Of a DNA stretch of 64,000 nucleotides, positions 29,828-38,674 are shown piece after piece. Under the pieces are notes generated by a model. That model did no database searches, was not told the DNA's origin, and worked only from the letters and a program-made list of their open reading frames with translations. Within the stretch, counting starts at the first letter, position 1. Every line of letters begins with the position of its first letter. Both the position numbers and the translations under genes were made by a program. Origin of the DNA: KBS50 sp042434095 (lineage in GTDB: Bacteria; Actinomycetota; Actinomycetes; Mycobacteriales; Micromonosporaceae); NCBI RefSeq assembly GCF_042434095.1, contig NZ_JBHLUE010000016.1, positions 186,001 to 250,000 of the forward strand, written 5' to 3'.

Positions 29828-31933
29828 TCAGCGAACGCCCGCCACGTCCATGCCGCGCAACTCCTTCTTGAGCTCCGAGACCTCGTCCCGGATCCGGGCC
29901 GCCAGCTCGAACTGCAGCTCCCGGGCCGCCGCCAGCATCTGGTCGTTCAGCTCCTGGATCAGCTGCGCCAGGTCGGCTCGCGCCATGCCCTCGCGGGACG
30001 GCGTCGCGCCGCCCGCCGACCGGCTCCGCGTCTCCTTGACCGGCGCCTTGCCCCGGGACAGCTGGCGGGCCGCGCCACCCACCGTGGTGCGCTCGGTGTC
30101 CTCGGCCTCCCGATAGATGTCGTCGAGGATGTCGTGGATCTTCTTGCGCAGCGGCTGCGGGCTGATCCCGTTGGCCTCGTTGTGCGCGATCTGCTTGGCG
30201 CGGCGCCGGTTCGTCTCCTCGATGGCGTCGGCCATCGAGGGAGTTATCTTGTCGGCGTACATGTGCACCTGGCCGGAAACGTTCCGGGCGGCCCGGCCGA
30301 TCGTCTGGATCAGCGACCGGCCGCTGCGCAGGAAGCCCTCCTTGTCGGCGTCGAGGATCGCCACCAGCGACACCTCGGGCAGGTCGAGGCCCTCCCGCAG
30401 CAGGTTGATGCCGACCAGTACGTCGTAGTCGCCCTTGCGCAGCTCGCGCAGCAGCTCGACCCGGCGCAGCGTGTCGACCTCCGAGTGCAGATACCGCACC
30501 CGAATGCCGTGCTCGAGCAGATAGTCCGACAGGTCCTCGGCCATCTTCTTGGTCAACGTGGTGACCAGCACCCGCTCGTCCCGCTCGGTGCGCAACCGGA
30601 TCTCGTGCATCAGGTCGTCGATCTGGCCCTTGGTGGGCTTGACGATGACCTCGGGGTCCACCAGACCGGTGGGGCGGATCACCTGCTCCACATACTCCCC
30701 GCCGGTCTGCTCCAGCTCCCAGGAGCCCGGGGTGGCCGACAGCAGGACCATCTGCCCGACCCGGTCCAGGAACTCGTCGAACCGCAGCGGCCGGTTGTCG
30801 GCGGCGCTCGGCAGCCGGAAGCCGTGCTCGATCAGCATCCGCTTGCGGGAGGCGTCGCCTTCGTACATGCCGCCGATCTGCGAGACGGTCTGGTGGGACT
30901 CGTCGATGACCGTGAGGAAGTCGTCCGGGAAGTAGTCGAGCAGGCAGTGCGGCGGGTCGCCGGGCGACCGGCCATCGATGTGCATCGAGTAGTTCTCGAT
31001 GCCCGAGCAGAACCCGACCTGGCGCATCATCTCGACGTCGTACGTCGTGCGCATTCGCAGCCGCTGCGCCTCGAGCAGCTTGTTCTGCCGTTCCAACTCG
31101 GCGAGCCGCTCGGCCAGTTCGGCCTCGATGCCGGCGATGGCGCGTTCCATCCGCTCGGGTCCGGCCGCGTAGTGCGTCGCCGGGAAGATCATCAAGCCGT
31201 CCGCCTCCCGGATCACCTCGCCGGTGAGCGGGTGCAGGAAGTAGAGCTTCTCCACCTCGTCGCCGAAGAACTCGATCCGCACGGCGAGTTCCTCGTACGC
31301 CGGAATGATCTCGAGCGTGTCGCCGCGGACCCGGAAGGTGCCGCGCTGGAAGGCCACGTCGTTGCGGGTGTACTGGATGTCAACCAGCCGGCGCAGCAGC
31401 TTGTCCCGCTCGATCTCCTGGCCCACCTTGACCCGGACCGCCCGGTCGAGATATTCCTCCGGGGTGCCCAGGCCGTAGATCGCGGAGACCGTGGCCACCA
31501 CCACGACGTCCCGGCGGGTGAGCAGGGACATCGTGGCCTTGTGCCGGAGCCGCTCCACCTCCTCGTTGATCGAGGAGTCCTTCTCGATGTAGGTGTCGGT
31601 CTGCGGAATGTACGCCTCGGGCTGGTAGTAGTCGTAGTAGGAGACGAAGTATTCGACCGCGTTCTTCGGCAGCAGCTCAGCGAACTCCTTGGCCAGCTGC
31701 GCGCAGAGCGTCTTGTTGGGCGCGATCACCAGCGTCGGCCGCTGCAGCCGCTCGACCAGCCAGGCGGTCGTGGCGCTCTTGCCGGTGCCGGTGGCGCCCA
31801 GCAGCACGGCGTGCCGGTCGCCGCGCCGGACCCGCCGCTCCAGCTCGTCGATCGCCGCCGGCTGGTCGCCGGAGGGCCGAAACTCGCTGATGACCTGGAA
31901 TCGGCCGTCCAGCCGGGGGATGTCGAGCGCCAT
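29828..31933 (-). CDS. uvrB: Excinuclease ABC subunit B
   Basis: The helicase-like core of excision repair, 701 residues. Walker A is GATGTGKSAT near residue 46, followed by the DNA-clamping beta-hairpin region YYDYYQPEAYIPQTDTYIEKD, DESHQT (Walker B), motifs V/VI (GINLLREGLD, QTIGRAARN) and a C-terminal UVR domain EFELAARIRDEVSELKKEL-like that contacts UvrC. The ATG follows TACCGT (31940-31945, minus strand) by 6 nt, so the mRNA is probably leaderless. I saw no LexA box in the ~150 nt upstream. Confidence 0.96.
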   Translation of the reverse strand: MALDIPRLDGRFQVISEFRPSGDQPAAIDELERRVRRGDRHAVLLGATGTGKSATTAWLVERLQRPTLVIAPNKTLCAQLAKEFAELLPKNAVEYFVSYYDYYQPEAYIPQTDTYIEKDSSINEEVERLRHKATMSLLTRRDVVVVATVSAIYGLGTPEEYLDRAVRVKVGQEIERDKLLRRLVDIQYTRNDVAFQRGTFRVRGDTLEIIPAYEELAVRIEFFGDEVEKLYFLHPLTGEVIREADGLMIFPATHYAAGPERMERAIAGIEAELAERLAELERQNKLLEAQRLRMRTTYDVEMMRQVGFCSGIENYSMHIDGRSPGDPPHCLLDYFPDDFLTVIDESHQTVSQIGGMYEGDASRKRMLIEHGFRLPSAADNRPLRFDEFLDRVGQMVLLSATPGSWELEQTGGEYVEQVIRPTGLVDPEVIVKPTKGQIDDLMHEIRLRTERDERVLVTTLTKKMAEDLSDYLLEHGIRVRYLHSEVDTLRRVELLRELRKGDYDVLVGINLLREGLDLPEVSLVAILDADKEGFLRSGRSLIQTIGRAARNVSGQVHMYADKITPSMADAIEETNRRRAKQIAHNEANGISPQPLRKKIHDILDDIYREAEDTERTTVGGAARQLSRGKAPVKETRSRSAGGATPSREGMARADLAQLIQELNDQMLAAARELQFELAARIRDEVSELKKELRGMDVAGVR

Positions 31934-32091
31934 GGTTCAACGGTACGCCGCGGCTCCGACAGTTCCGGCCCGTAAGCCGGGCGTCCGGGCGGCACGACGA
32001 GCCGGCCACGAAGCCCGGACGCCGGTGGGCGACCAACCGGGCCGCGAGCCGGCGACGGGGGGTAGGCGATCGACGCCGATAATGCCATTGT

Positions 32092-32325
32092 GTGCGTCAG
32101 ATCACCGCGCTACGGTTTTCGGGTAGGCCGCTCGCGGCGGCCGACGGGCGGTTCAGCGGACCCGCAGAGGCGTTCGCGCCGCCCGGGCGCAGGGTTGCAG
32201 CCCCGTCGATGGACGGCGTGCGCACCCCGCGCGGTCGCGCCGAGGCGCTGACCGGCCGCCGCGAGCGCCACTGTCTTTCCGGAGCCCGTCACCTCCGTGC
32301 GCCGTTCCCCGTTGCTCACCCGTGA
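32092..32325 (+). CDS. Possible 77-residue upstream ORF
   Basis: GTG at 32092 lies 8 nt after a GATAAT hexamer (32078-32083), and the TGA overlaps the next gene's GTG by 4 bp (GTGA), the geometry of translational coupling. The product is basic (RRVAAPS, TGRRERHCLSGARH) with no recognisable domain. Against it: about 79% G/C at third positions, clearly lower than neighbouring genes, and an equally long frame on the other strand. It may be only a coupled leader or a ~230-nt untranslated region. Otherwise the 388-nt gap between uvrB and 32322 holds the uvrB promoter and nothing else I can name. Confidence 0.35.
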   Translation: MRQITALRFSGRPLAAADGRFSGPAEAFAPPGRRVAAPSMDGVRTPRGRAEALTGRRERHCLSGARHLRAPFPVAHP

Positions 32326-33992
32326 GGACCAGCGCCCCCGCCGCGGCCCATCGACGGCCGCTCATTCTGGCGCTGCTGACCTGCCTCGCGCTCGGCTCCG
32401 GCGTCGGCCTCGCGGTCGGGCTGGCCGCACCCGCGCCCCGGGACGACCCGGACGGGACCCGCCCGCTGACCGCCGCCGAGGCTCGACGGCTGGGCGCCAT
32501 GTGGCCCACCAATCTGCGGGACGGCACGGTGGTCGTGCACGCCACCCTGAACCGGTCCGGTCGACCCGTCCGGCTGGGCGGCTGGGTGGACTGGCGACGC
32601 CGGCTCGGCTACCTCGCGGTGGACGGCCCGGGCGCCGGCCCGGACCGCGGACTCGTGCAGGCCGCGCCCGGGGTGCTGGCCCACCGGCCGCCGCCGGTCC
32701 CGGCCGGTCGGCCCGGCCTGCCGCCGCCGGCGCCACCCGCGGACGGCTGGCAGGTACGCCGACTCGCGCCCGCCGCCCGGGACCTCGACGCCCTCCTCGC
32801 CCTGCTCTTCGGGCTGGCCACCGACCGGGACGGCGCGGACATGCTGGCCCGGGTGCCGGCCCGGTGGTTGAAACCGGACCGGATCGATGGTCTGCCGGTG
32901 GACGTGTTGCTCGGGCCGGCCCTCCCGGAGGCGCCGGGAGGGCCGGCCGGTCAGCTCACCCCCGCGCCGAGCGGGCTGGCCGAGCTGGGCGGACCGGTCC
33001 GCTACTGGCTGGACCGGGACGCCCGGCTGCACCGGCTCGAGGCCACCCTGCCGGGCGCCGTCCCGGCACGCGTCGACCTCGACCGGCCCGCCTCACCGGA
33101 GATGATCATCCTGAACGCCATCGACGCTCTCGGCGGTGACCCGGTCCGGCCGCGCGCCGTCACGGACGCCGAGGCGGACCGGCTGGCCCGGATGTCCCGG
33201 CTGAACCGGGCCCGGGGCGGTGCCCGGGTGACCCTCGCGCTGCCGAGCCTGCCCGACGCCGACCTGCGGGGCAGCGGGTGGTTCGACTGGCGCCGTTCGG
33301 TGGCCTACCTGGCCCTCACCGACGCGGCCGGCGGCGACGCCCCGGCGCTCGTCCGAGCCGATCCGGCCGGCGTCGCGCGCCGGGAGGGCCCGCTCGTCGG
33401 CAGCGCGCGGCCGCGTCCCGCCCCGGACGAGCCGTCCGGCGACGCCCCGACCGGCGGGCACGGCGCGCCGGCCGGCGCCGCGAGCCCGGCGGCCACCCGG
33501 AACGAGCCGGCCGGCCGCACGACGCCCGGCGGGGACGCCCGGCCGAGCGGCGCCGCAAGTCCGGACGGCCCGGACTCCGCCGGCGCCGACGCCCCGCCGG
33601 GCTGGTGGGCGCCGCCGCTGCCGGCCCCGGCGGACGGTTGGACCGTCGCCACCTGGCGGCAACGGATCGACGACGCCGGCGGGCTCGACCTCGATCTCCT
33701 GCTCAGCGAGGGCCTGGCGGCCGGTCGGCGGTCGGCCTGGGACGCCGCGACGCTGCGCGCCAGTGCCGTGTGGCTCCGCGCGGACAGCCTGCGTGGCCGC
33801 CCCGTGAGCGTGTTCGAGGTTCCGAAGCCGGCCGAGGCCGGCGAGCCGCCCGGCAGCGCCCGGCTGCGGTACTGGCTGGACCGCACGGGCCTGCTGTGCC
33901 GGGTGGAGCTGCGGACGCGGAGCGGCGCGTACGCCCAACTCGATCTCGCGCCCGGCCGGGTGCCGCGGCTACCCCTGAGCCCCGAGACCTGA
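32322..33992 (+). CDS. Secreted protein with a duplicated domain
   Basis: A 556-residue exported protein of unknown function. A signal-like segment (RRPLILALLTCLALGSGVGLAVGLA) opens it. Two homologous units follow: ARRLGAMWPTNLRDG, GGWVDWRRRLGYLAV and RYWLDRDARLHRLE in the first; ADRLARMSRLNRARG, SGWFDWRRSVAYLAL and RYWLDRTGLLCRVE in the second. They are joined by a Pro/Gly/Ala-rich spacer of about 90 residues. The WxDWRR and RYWLDR motifs suggest a beta-rich fold related to LppX/LprG-like lipoproteins only by impression. GTG at 32322 overlaps the stop of the small ORF upstream. Confidence 0.7.
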   Translation: MRTSAPAAAHRRPLILALLTCLALGSGVGLAVGLAAPAPRDDPDGTRPLTAAEARRLGAMWPTNLRDGTVVVHATLNRSGRPVRLGGWVDWRRRLGYLAVDGPGAGPDRGLVQAAPGVLAHRPPPVPAGRPGLPPPAPPADGWQVRRLAPAARDLDALLALLFGLATDRDGADMLARVPARWLKPDRIDGLPVDVLLGPALPEAPGGPAGQLTPAPSGLAELGGPVRYWLDRDARLHRLEATLPGAVPARVDLDRPASPEMIILNAIDALGGDPVRPRAVTDAEADRLARMSRLNRARGGARVTLALPSLPDADLRGSGWFDWRRSVAYLALTDAAGGDAPALVRADPAGVARREGPLVGSARPRPAPDEPSGDAPTGGHGAPAGAASPAATRNEPAGRTTPGGDARPSGAASPDGPDSAGADAPPGWWAPPLPAPADGWTVATWRQRIDDAGGLDLDLLLSEGLAAGRRSAWDAATLRASAVWLRADSLRGRPVSVFEVPKPAEAGEPPGSARLRYWLDRTGLLCRVELRTRSGAYAQLDLAPGRVPRLPLSPET

Positions 33993-34027
33993 CCGCCGGC
34001 ACCAACCGCGGACCAACGCCGGGCGGA

Positions 34028-35203
34028 TCAGGGCCGCCAGCCGGTCGCGGCGGCCCACCGCTCCGCCGCGACGTGCTCCTCGTCGAACCACGGCTCCTTC
34101 GTCTCGGCGTACCGCTGCGGGTCCCCGCTCGCGGCGAGCCGCCGCTTCAGCTGCGCGTACCGGTCCCGGCGCTCCGGGTCGGCCCGCAGGTGGTCCCGCA
34201 TCAGCAGCGCGAACCGCCAGCCGGGCGTGCCGGTCGCGCGCAGGTGCAGGTTCACCGGGCGCCCCGGGTCGGCGCTGCCGTGCAGCCGCTTCGGCCAGGC
34301 GTCGACGCCGCCGTCCCGCGGGTTGTCCCACCAGTCACCGGGGCGGCGCGGGAACCCGGCCGCGGCCAGCGGCTCGGCCAGCCGGTCCGCGTCGGCCAGG
34401 TCGGCCACCGTGAGCTGGATGTCGAGCACGTCCTTGGCCGCCAGCCCGGGCACGGCGGTGGAGCCCACGTGGTCGATCCGCAGCGCCGCCGGACCGGCCG
34501 CGTGACCGATCCGGGCCGCGATCCGGGCGTACTGCTCCGGCCAGCTCGGGTCGGCGGGAACCTGCCGCGAAGGCGCGGCCGGGGCGACCCGCCGGTGCCG
34601 CAGGTTGGACTCGTAGGGCACCAGCCGGTCCCGCCAGAGCCCGTCCACCGCCGCGTACAGCTCGGCCAGCTCGCCGTCGTTGCGCAGCAGGACGTCCGCG
34701 GCCGCGGCACGCCGGGCGTCGTCGGCCTGGGCGGCGATCCGCGCCGCGGCGTCCGCGGGCGGCATCCCGCGGTCCCGCACCAGCCGCGCCACCCGGGTGT
34801 CCCGGCTCGCGGCCACCACCAGGACCAGGTGGTACGTCGGCGCCAGCCCGACCTCGACGAGCAGCGGCACGTCGTTCACCACGATCGCCTCGGCCGGCGC
34901 CGCCGTGATCAACGCGGCGGCGCGCTCGCGTACCCGGGGATGGATGATCCCGTTGAGCCGGGCCCGGGCCGCGGGGTCGTCGAACACGACGGCGGCCAGC
35001 GCCGGCCGGTCGAGCCCGCCGTCCGGCCCGAGGACCCGGTCGCCGAACGCGTCCAGCACCGCCCGCAGGCCCTCGGTGCCGGGCGCCACCACCTCCCGGG
35101 CGATCACGTCCGAGTCGACCAGCACGGCGCCGTGGCCGGCCAGCCGCGCCGCCACGACGCTCTTGCCGGATCCGATCCCGCCGGTCAGCCCCACCCTCAG
35201 CAC
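34028..35203 (-). CDS. coaE: Dephospho-CoA kinase fused to GrpB-like domain
   Basis: A 391-residue bifunctional protein. The N-terminal ~195 residues are CoaE, the last step of coenzyme A synthesis: P-loop GLTGGIGSGKS at residues 5-15, VDSDVIARE, and NDVPLLVEVG. The C-terminal ~170 residues are a GrpB/UPF0157 nucleotidyltransferase-fold domain (IDHVGSTAVPGLAAKDVLDIQL, DPRYA-like KLKRRLA). This fusion is common in actinobacteria; the GrpB part has no settled role. GTG at 35203 gives the standard LRVGLTGGIGSGKS opening. It lies 170 nt downstream of rpsA with a terminator between. Confidence 0.93.
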   Translation of the reverse strand: MLRVGLTGGIGSGKSVVAARLAGHGAVLVDSDVIAREVVAPGTEGLRAVLDAFGDRVLGPDGGLDRPALAAVVFDDPAARARLNGIIHPRVRERAAALITAAPAEAIVVNDVPLLVEVGLAPTYHLVLVVAASRDTRVARLVRDRGMPPADAAARIAAQADDARRAAAADVLLRNDGELAELYAAVDGLWRDRLVPYESNLRHRRVAPAAPSRQVPADPSWPEQYARIAARIGHAAGPAALRIDHVGSTAVPGLAAKDVLDIQLTVADLADADRLAEPLAAAGFPRRPGDWWDNPRDGGVDAWPKRLHGSADPGRPVNLHLRATGTPGWRFALLMRDHLRADPERRDRYAQLKRRLAASGDPQRYAETKEPWFDEEHVAAERWAAATGWRP

Positions 35204-35250
35204 CCGTCCAGTCAACCCGGCCGGCGGCACGGCGACAAGATCGGGGACGT

Positions 35251-35300
35251 TAAAAAGGGGCCCTTCCTATACAAAAAGCGATAAGAAGGGGCCCTTCCTT
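35251..35300 (+). repeat. Dispersed ~50-bp palindromic element, copy A
   Basis: Two AAGGGGCCCTTCCT ends flank an A/T-rich centre TATACAAAAAGCGATAAG. The same element occurs inverted at 43185-43236. It lies between coaE and rpsA, just beyond the rpsA terminator. Its A/T-rich centre stands out from the ~72% G+C surroundings. Confidence 0.85.
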
Positions 35301-35302
35301 TC

Positions 35303-35370
35303 CCGGCAGAATGGCGGAGGCCCCGCCGCCGCGACGCAGTCGCGGCGGCGGGGCCTCCGCCGTCTGCCGG
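35303..35370 (-). terminator. Very strong hairpin terminator after rpsA
   Basis: A 23-bp perfect stem (GGCGGAGGCCCCGCC... paired with its complement) closes on a GCA triloop and is extended by an outer CCGGCAGA/TCTGCCGG 8-bp stem, giving about 31 bp in all. It begins 2 nt after the rpsA stop. The downstream palindromic element supplies a TTTTTG tract ~25 nt later. Confidence 0.85.
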
Positions 35371-35372
35371 GC

Positions 35373-36887
35373 TTACTTGCCGCCGGCGAGCTTCTCCCGC
35401 AGAGCGGCGAGCGCCTCGTCGGTGGCCAGGGTGCCGGCCGGCTCCTCCGCCTGGCGCGACGGCGCCGGGGTGCTGGAGGAGGAGCTGCTGCCGCCGCCAC
35501 CGCCGCCGCTGCTGGCCGCGGGGGCCGGCGTCGGGTTGGCGGCCGCCTCGGCCTCCGCCGCGCGGGAGGTCTGCACCTGCTTGGTGTGCGCCTCCCAGCG
35601 CTGCCGGGCCTCGGCGTACTGCGTCTCCCAGGTCTCGCGCTGCGCGTCGTACCCCTCGAGCCACTCGCCCGTCTCCGGGTCGAAGCCCTCCGGGTAGATG
35701 TAGTTGCCCTCGTTGTCGTACGTGGCGGCCATGCCGTAGAGCGTCGGGTCGAAGTTCTCCTCGCCCTCGACGAAGCCCTCGTTCGCCTGCTTGAGCGACA
35801 GCGAGATCCGCCGGCGCTCCAGGTCGATGTCGATGACCTTGACCATCACGTCCGAACCAACCTGGACGACCTGCTCCGGGATCTCCACGTGCCGCTCGGC
35901 CAGCTCGGAGATGTGCACCAGGCCCTCGATGCCGTCGTCGACGCGGACGAACGCGCCGAACGGCACCAGCTTGGTGACCTTGCCGGGCACGATCTGCTGG
36001 ATCGCGTGGGTCCGGGCGAACTGCCGCCACGGGTCCTCCTGGGTCGCCTTGAGCGACAGCGAGACCCGCTCGCGGTCCAGGTCGACGTCCAGGACCTCGA
36101 CCTCGACCTCCTGGCCCACCTCGACCACCTCGGACGGGTGGTCGATGTGCTTCCAGGACAGCTCGGAGACGTGCACCAGGCCGTCCACGCCGCCAAGGTC
36201 GACGAAGGCGCCGAAGTTGACGATCGAGGACACGACGCCCTTGCGGACCTGGCCCTTCTGCAGCTTGTTGAGGAACTCGGTGCGCACCTCGGACTGCGTC
36301 TGCTCCAGCCAGGCCCGGCGGGACAGCACCACGTTGTTGCGGTTCTTGTCCAGCTCGATGATCTTGGCTTCAAGCTCGCGGCCGACGTACGGCTGCAGGT
36401 CCCGGACGCGACGCATCTCGACCAGGGAGGCGGGCAGGAAGCCGCGCAACCCGATGTCGAGGATGAGACCACCCTTGACCACCTCGATGACGGAGCCGCG
36501 CACGACACCGTCCTCGTCCTTGATCCGCTCGATGGTGCCCCAGGCGCGCTCGTACTGCGCCCGCTTCTTCGAGAGGATCAGGCGACCCTCCTTGTCCTCC
36601 TTCTGGAGGACGAGGGCCTCGATGTGGTCACCGACGGACACCACCTCGGCGGGATCGACGTCGTGCTTGATCGACAACTCGCGCGAGGGGATGACTCCCT
36701 CGGTCTTGTAGCCGATGTCGAGCAGGACCTCGTCCCGATCGACCTTGACGACGGTGCCTTCGACAATGTCGCCGTCGTTGAAGTACTTGATGGTCTCGTC
36801 GATGGCCGCGAGGAAAGCCTCTTCCGTGCCGAGGTCGTCGACGGTGACCCGGTTGGCGCTCGAGGTGGCCTCGATGCTGCTCGTCAT
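35373..36887 (-). CDS. rpsA: 30S ribosomal protein S1
   Basis: A 504-residue S1 with four S1/OB RNA-binding domains, beginning with GDIVEGTVVKVDRDEVLLDIGYKTEG and ending with GKVTKLVPFGAFVRVDDGIEGLVHISEL; the typical KVxxxxxFGAFVxL pattern recurs. The C-terminal region is Glu/Ala-rich with a GGGGGGSSSSSS linker and a short terminal helix. ATG at 36887 has only GGAG about 12 nt upstream. The frame is open 100 codons further but that covers the 5' leader. It binds mRNA and aids initiation on structured leaders. Confidence 0.96.
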   Translation of the reverse strand: MTSSIEATSSANRVTVDDLGTEEAFLAAIDETIKYFNDGDIVEGTVVKVDRDEVLLDIGYKTEGVIPSRELSIKHDVDPAEVVSVGDHIEALVLQKEDKEGRLILSKKRAQYERAWGTIERIKDEDGVVRGSVIEVVKGGLILDIGLRGFLPASLVEMRRVRDLQPYVGRELEAKIIELDKNRNNVVLSRRAWLEQTQSEVRTEFLNKLQKGQVRKGVVSSIVNFGAFVDLGGVDGLVHVSELSWKHIDHPSEVVEVGQEVEVEVLDVDLDRERVSLSLKATQEDPWRQFARTHAIQQIVPGKVTKLVPFGAFVRVDDGIEGLVHISELAERHVEIPEQVVQVGSDVMVKVIDIDLERRRISLSLKQANEGFVEGEENFDPTLYGMAATYDNEGNYIYPEGFDPETGEWLEGYDAQRETWETQYAEARQRWEAHTKQVQTSRAAEAEAAANPTPAPAASSGGGGGGSSSSSSTPAPSRQAEEPAGTLATDEALAALREKLAGGK

Positions 36888-37203
36888 GTGGGCGGTTGCT
36901 CCGGTTGGCTGGATGTCGCCGCGGGTGGGTGCCGCGGTGACCTGTTCGCGCCAGCGGATCCGCCGGCGGGCACGCCGAACGATGACCGGTTGGTGATCAT
37001 TGAACGTGTCCGTCGACCGCGGACCTTCTCCCTGCCGAGGCACACGATCCGCGAGCGCACCATACAGCTTACCGTGCGCATTACCACAGCGTGCAAGGCC
37101 GGGGTAGGTGATCCGAACCGCTTGCAGGGAAGCCGAGACAATATCAGGACATAGAGCCCGATGTCGACACCGGGCGCGGCGAAACATGCCCTACACTGCC
37201 GCG
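36888..37203. other. 316-nt divergent intergenic region, rpsA leader
   Basis: No gene is visible here. The minus strand has a possible rpsA promoter (TTGCAC near 37102 followed by TAAGCT 19 nt later), which would give a leader of ~190 nt. The plus strand carries the methyltransferase promoter TACACT at 37192-37197. A strongly G+C-poor stretch (about 37040-37145) marks the promoter zone. Confidence 0.5.
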
Positions 37204-38025
37204 ATGGGCGACGAGGGGCCGGGCGACGAACCGGGCGTTTCCCGCCGCCCGGTGACCGACGCCGAGGCCCGGCGGGCCAGTCGGGGCTGGTGGGACGCCG
37301 ACGCCGACGCGTACCAGGCCGAGCACGGGGACTTCCTGGGCGACGTGGAGTTCGTGTGGTGCCCGGAGGGTCTGCGCGAGTCCACGGCTGGGCTGCTCGG
37401 GCCGGTGGTCGGCGCCCGGATCCTCGAGTTGGGCGCCGGCGCGGCCGCCGCCGCGCGCTGGCTGCACACCCGGGAGGCCGAGGTGGTGGCCATGGACCTG
37501 TCCGCCGGCATGTTGCGGCACGCCGCCGCGGCGGCCGAGCGGTCGGGGGTACGCGTGCCGCTGGCCCAGGCCGACGCGCTGGCGCTGCCGTTCCGCACCG
37601 GCTCGTTCGACACCGTGTTCACCGCCTTCGGCGCGGTCCCGTTCGTGGCCGACTCGGCCGCCGTGATGCGGGAGGTCTTCCGGGTGCTGCGGCCCGGCGG
37701 CCGGTGGGCGTTCTCGGTGACCCATCCCATCCGGTGGATCTTCCTCGACGACCCCGGCGAGGGTGGCCTGCTGGCCGTGCACTCGTACTTCGACCGGCGC
37801 CCGTACGTCGAGCACGACCCCGGCGGGACGCCCCGGTACGTGGAGCAGCACCGGACGGTGGGCGACCGGATCCGGGAGCTGGTGGCGGCCGGGTTCGTGC
37901 TGCGCGACCTGGTCGAGCCGGAGTGGCCGGCGGGCCACCGGCAGGTCTGGGGGCAGTGGAGCCCGCTGCGCGGGCGGTTGTTCCCCGGCACGGCCATCTT
38001 CGTGGCCGACAAGCCGCCGGCGTGA
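37204..38025 (+). CDS. Class I SAM-dependent methyltransferase
   Basis: A 273-residue methyltransferase-11-type enzyme. Motif I is ILELGAGAAAAARWL at about residues 80-94, motif II VVAMDLSAGML, motif III DALALPFRTGSFDTVF, and post-motif VFRVLRPGGRWAFSVTHPIRW. No substrate is predictable. The ATG follows TACACT by 6 nt, indicating a leaderless mRNA. Divergent from rpsA. Confidence 0.9.
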   Translation: MGDEGPGDEPGVSRRPVTDAEARRASRGWWDADADAYQAEHGDFLGDVEFVWCPEGLRESTAGLLGPVVGARILELGAGAAAAARWLHTREAEVVAMDLSAGMLRHAAAAAERSGVRVPLAQADALALPFRTGSFDTVFTAFGAVPFVADSAAVMREVFRVLRPGGRWAFSVTHPIRWIFLDDPGEGGLLAVHSYFDRRPYVEHDPGGTPRYVEQHRTVGDRIRELVAAGFVLRDLVEPEWPAGHRQVWGQWSPLRGRLFPGTAIFVADKPPA

Positions 38026-38062
38026 CCGGCCCGAGCCGCGGCGTGCCGGTAACCTGTGAGCC

Positions 38063-38659
38063 GTGAGCGCGGAGCCGGTCCCGTCGACCCCTTCGCCCTG
38101 GCAGCCGGACCCGGTCCGGCAGGCCCGGGCCGACTACACCCTGGACGACCTGCGCAGGATCCCCCCCAACCAGGTCGAACTCGTCGACGGAGTCCTGTAC
38201 GTGACGCCCTCCCCCAGCCTCAATCACCAAAGTGTCTCGCGTCGCCTCGCCAACTGGCTGGAGCGGCATGCGCCGAGAGATCTACGGGCCTCCCAGGACG
38301 TCGAGATCGCGCTCGGCCCCAACACCGCCCGGCAGCCGGACGTGCTGCTGTGCCGGGCCGATGCGGACGGCGACCGGTGGTACCTGCACCCCGACGAGGT
38401 CGTGCTGGCCGTGGAGATCGTCTCGCCCGGTTCCCGGCGGATGGACCGGTTCACCAAGCTGACCGAGTACGCCGCGGCCGGTATCCCCTGCTACTGGCGG
38501 ATCGAGCAGGACCCGCCGCACGTGTACGCGTACCGGCTCAGCGACCAGCTCAACGCCGTGGGCGAGCCGCAGTACGAGCTGGTCACCGAGGGCGCCGACG
38601 TGATCGAGCTGACCGAGCCGTTCGAGCTGAAGCTGCCGATCGCCGAGATCACGCCCTGA
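38063..38659 (+). CDS. Uma2 family (PD-(D/E)XK fold) protein
   Basis: A 198-residue DUF820/Uma2 protein. The nuclease-fold core shows ELVDGVLYVTPSP, a QPDVLLCRA segment (PD), VVLAVEIVSPGSRRMDRFTKLTEYAAAGIPCYW (ExV and K), all in order. The family has a restriction-endonuclease fold but no proven role in most hosts; genomes often carry many copies. The GTG follows TAACCT (38050-38055) by 7 nt, so translation is probably leaderless. It is 37 nt after the methyltransferase gene. Confidence 0.88.
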   Translation: MSAEPVPSTPSPWQPDPVRQARADYTLDDLRRIPPNQVELVDGVLYVTPSPSLNHQSVSRRLANWLERHAPRDLRASQDVEIALGPNTARQPDVLLCRADADGDRWYLHPDEVVLAVEIVSPGSRRMDRFTKLTEYAAAGIPCYWRIEQDPPHVYAYRLSDQLNAVGEPQYELVTEGADVIELTEPFELKLPIAEITP

Positions 38660-38674
38660 GATCCACAGGGAGCG

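Noticed and set aside
31934..32091. LexA/SOS box for uvrB
   Set aside because: No TCGAAC-N4-GTTCGA-like dyad is visible; the apparent GGTTCAA near the start is not palindromic.
32110..32319. Minus-strand ORF with a TGSGKT-like motif
   Set aside because: No NTPase domain follows the motif and it covers the promoter and small ORF before 32322; likely chance in G/C-rich sequence.
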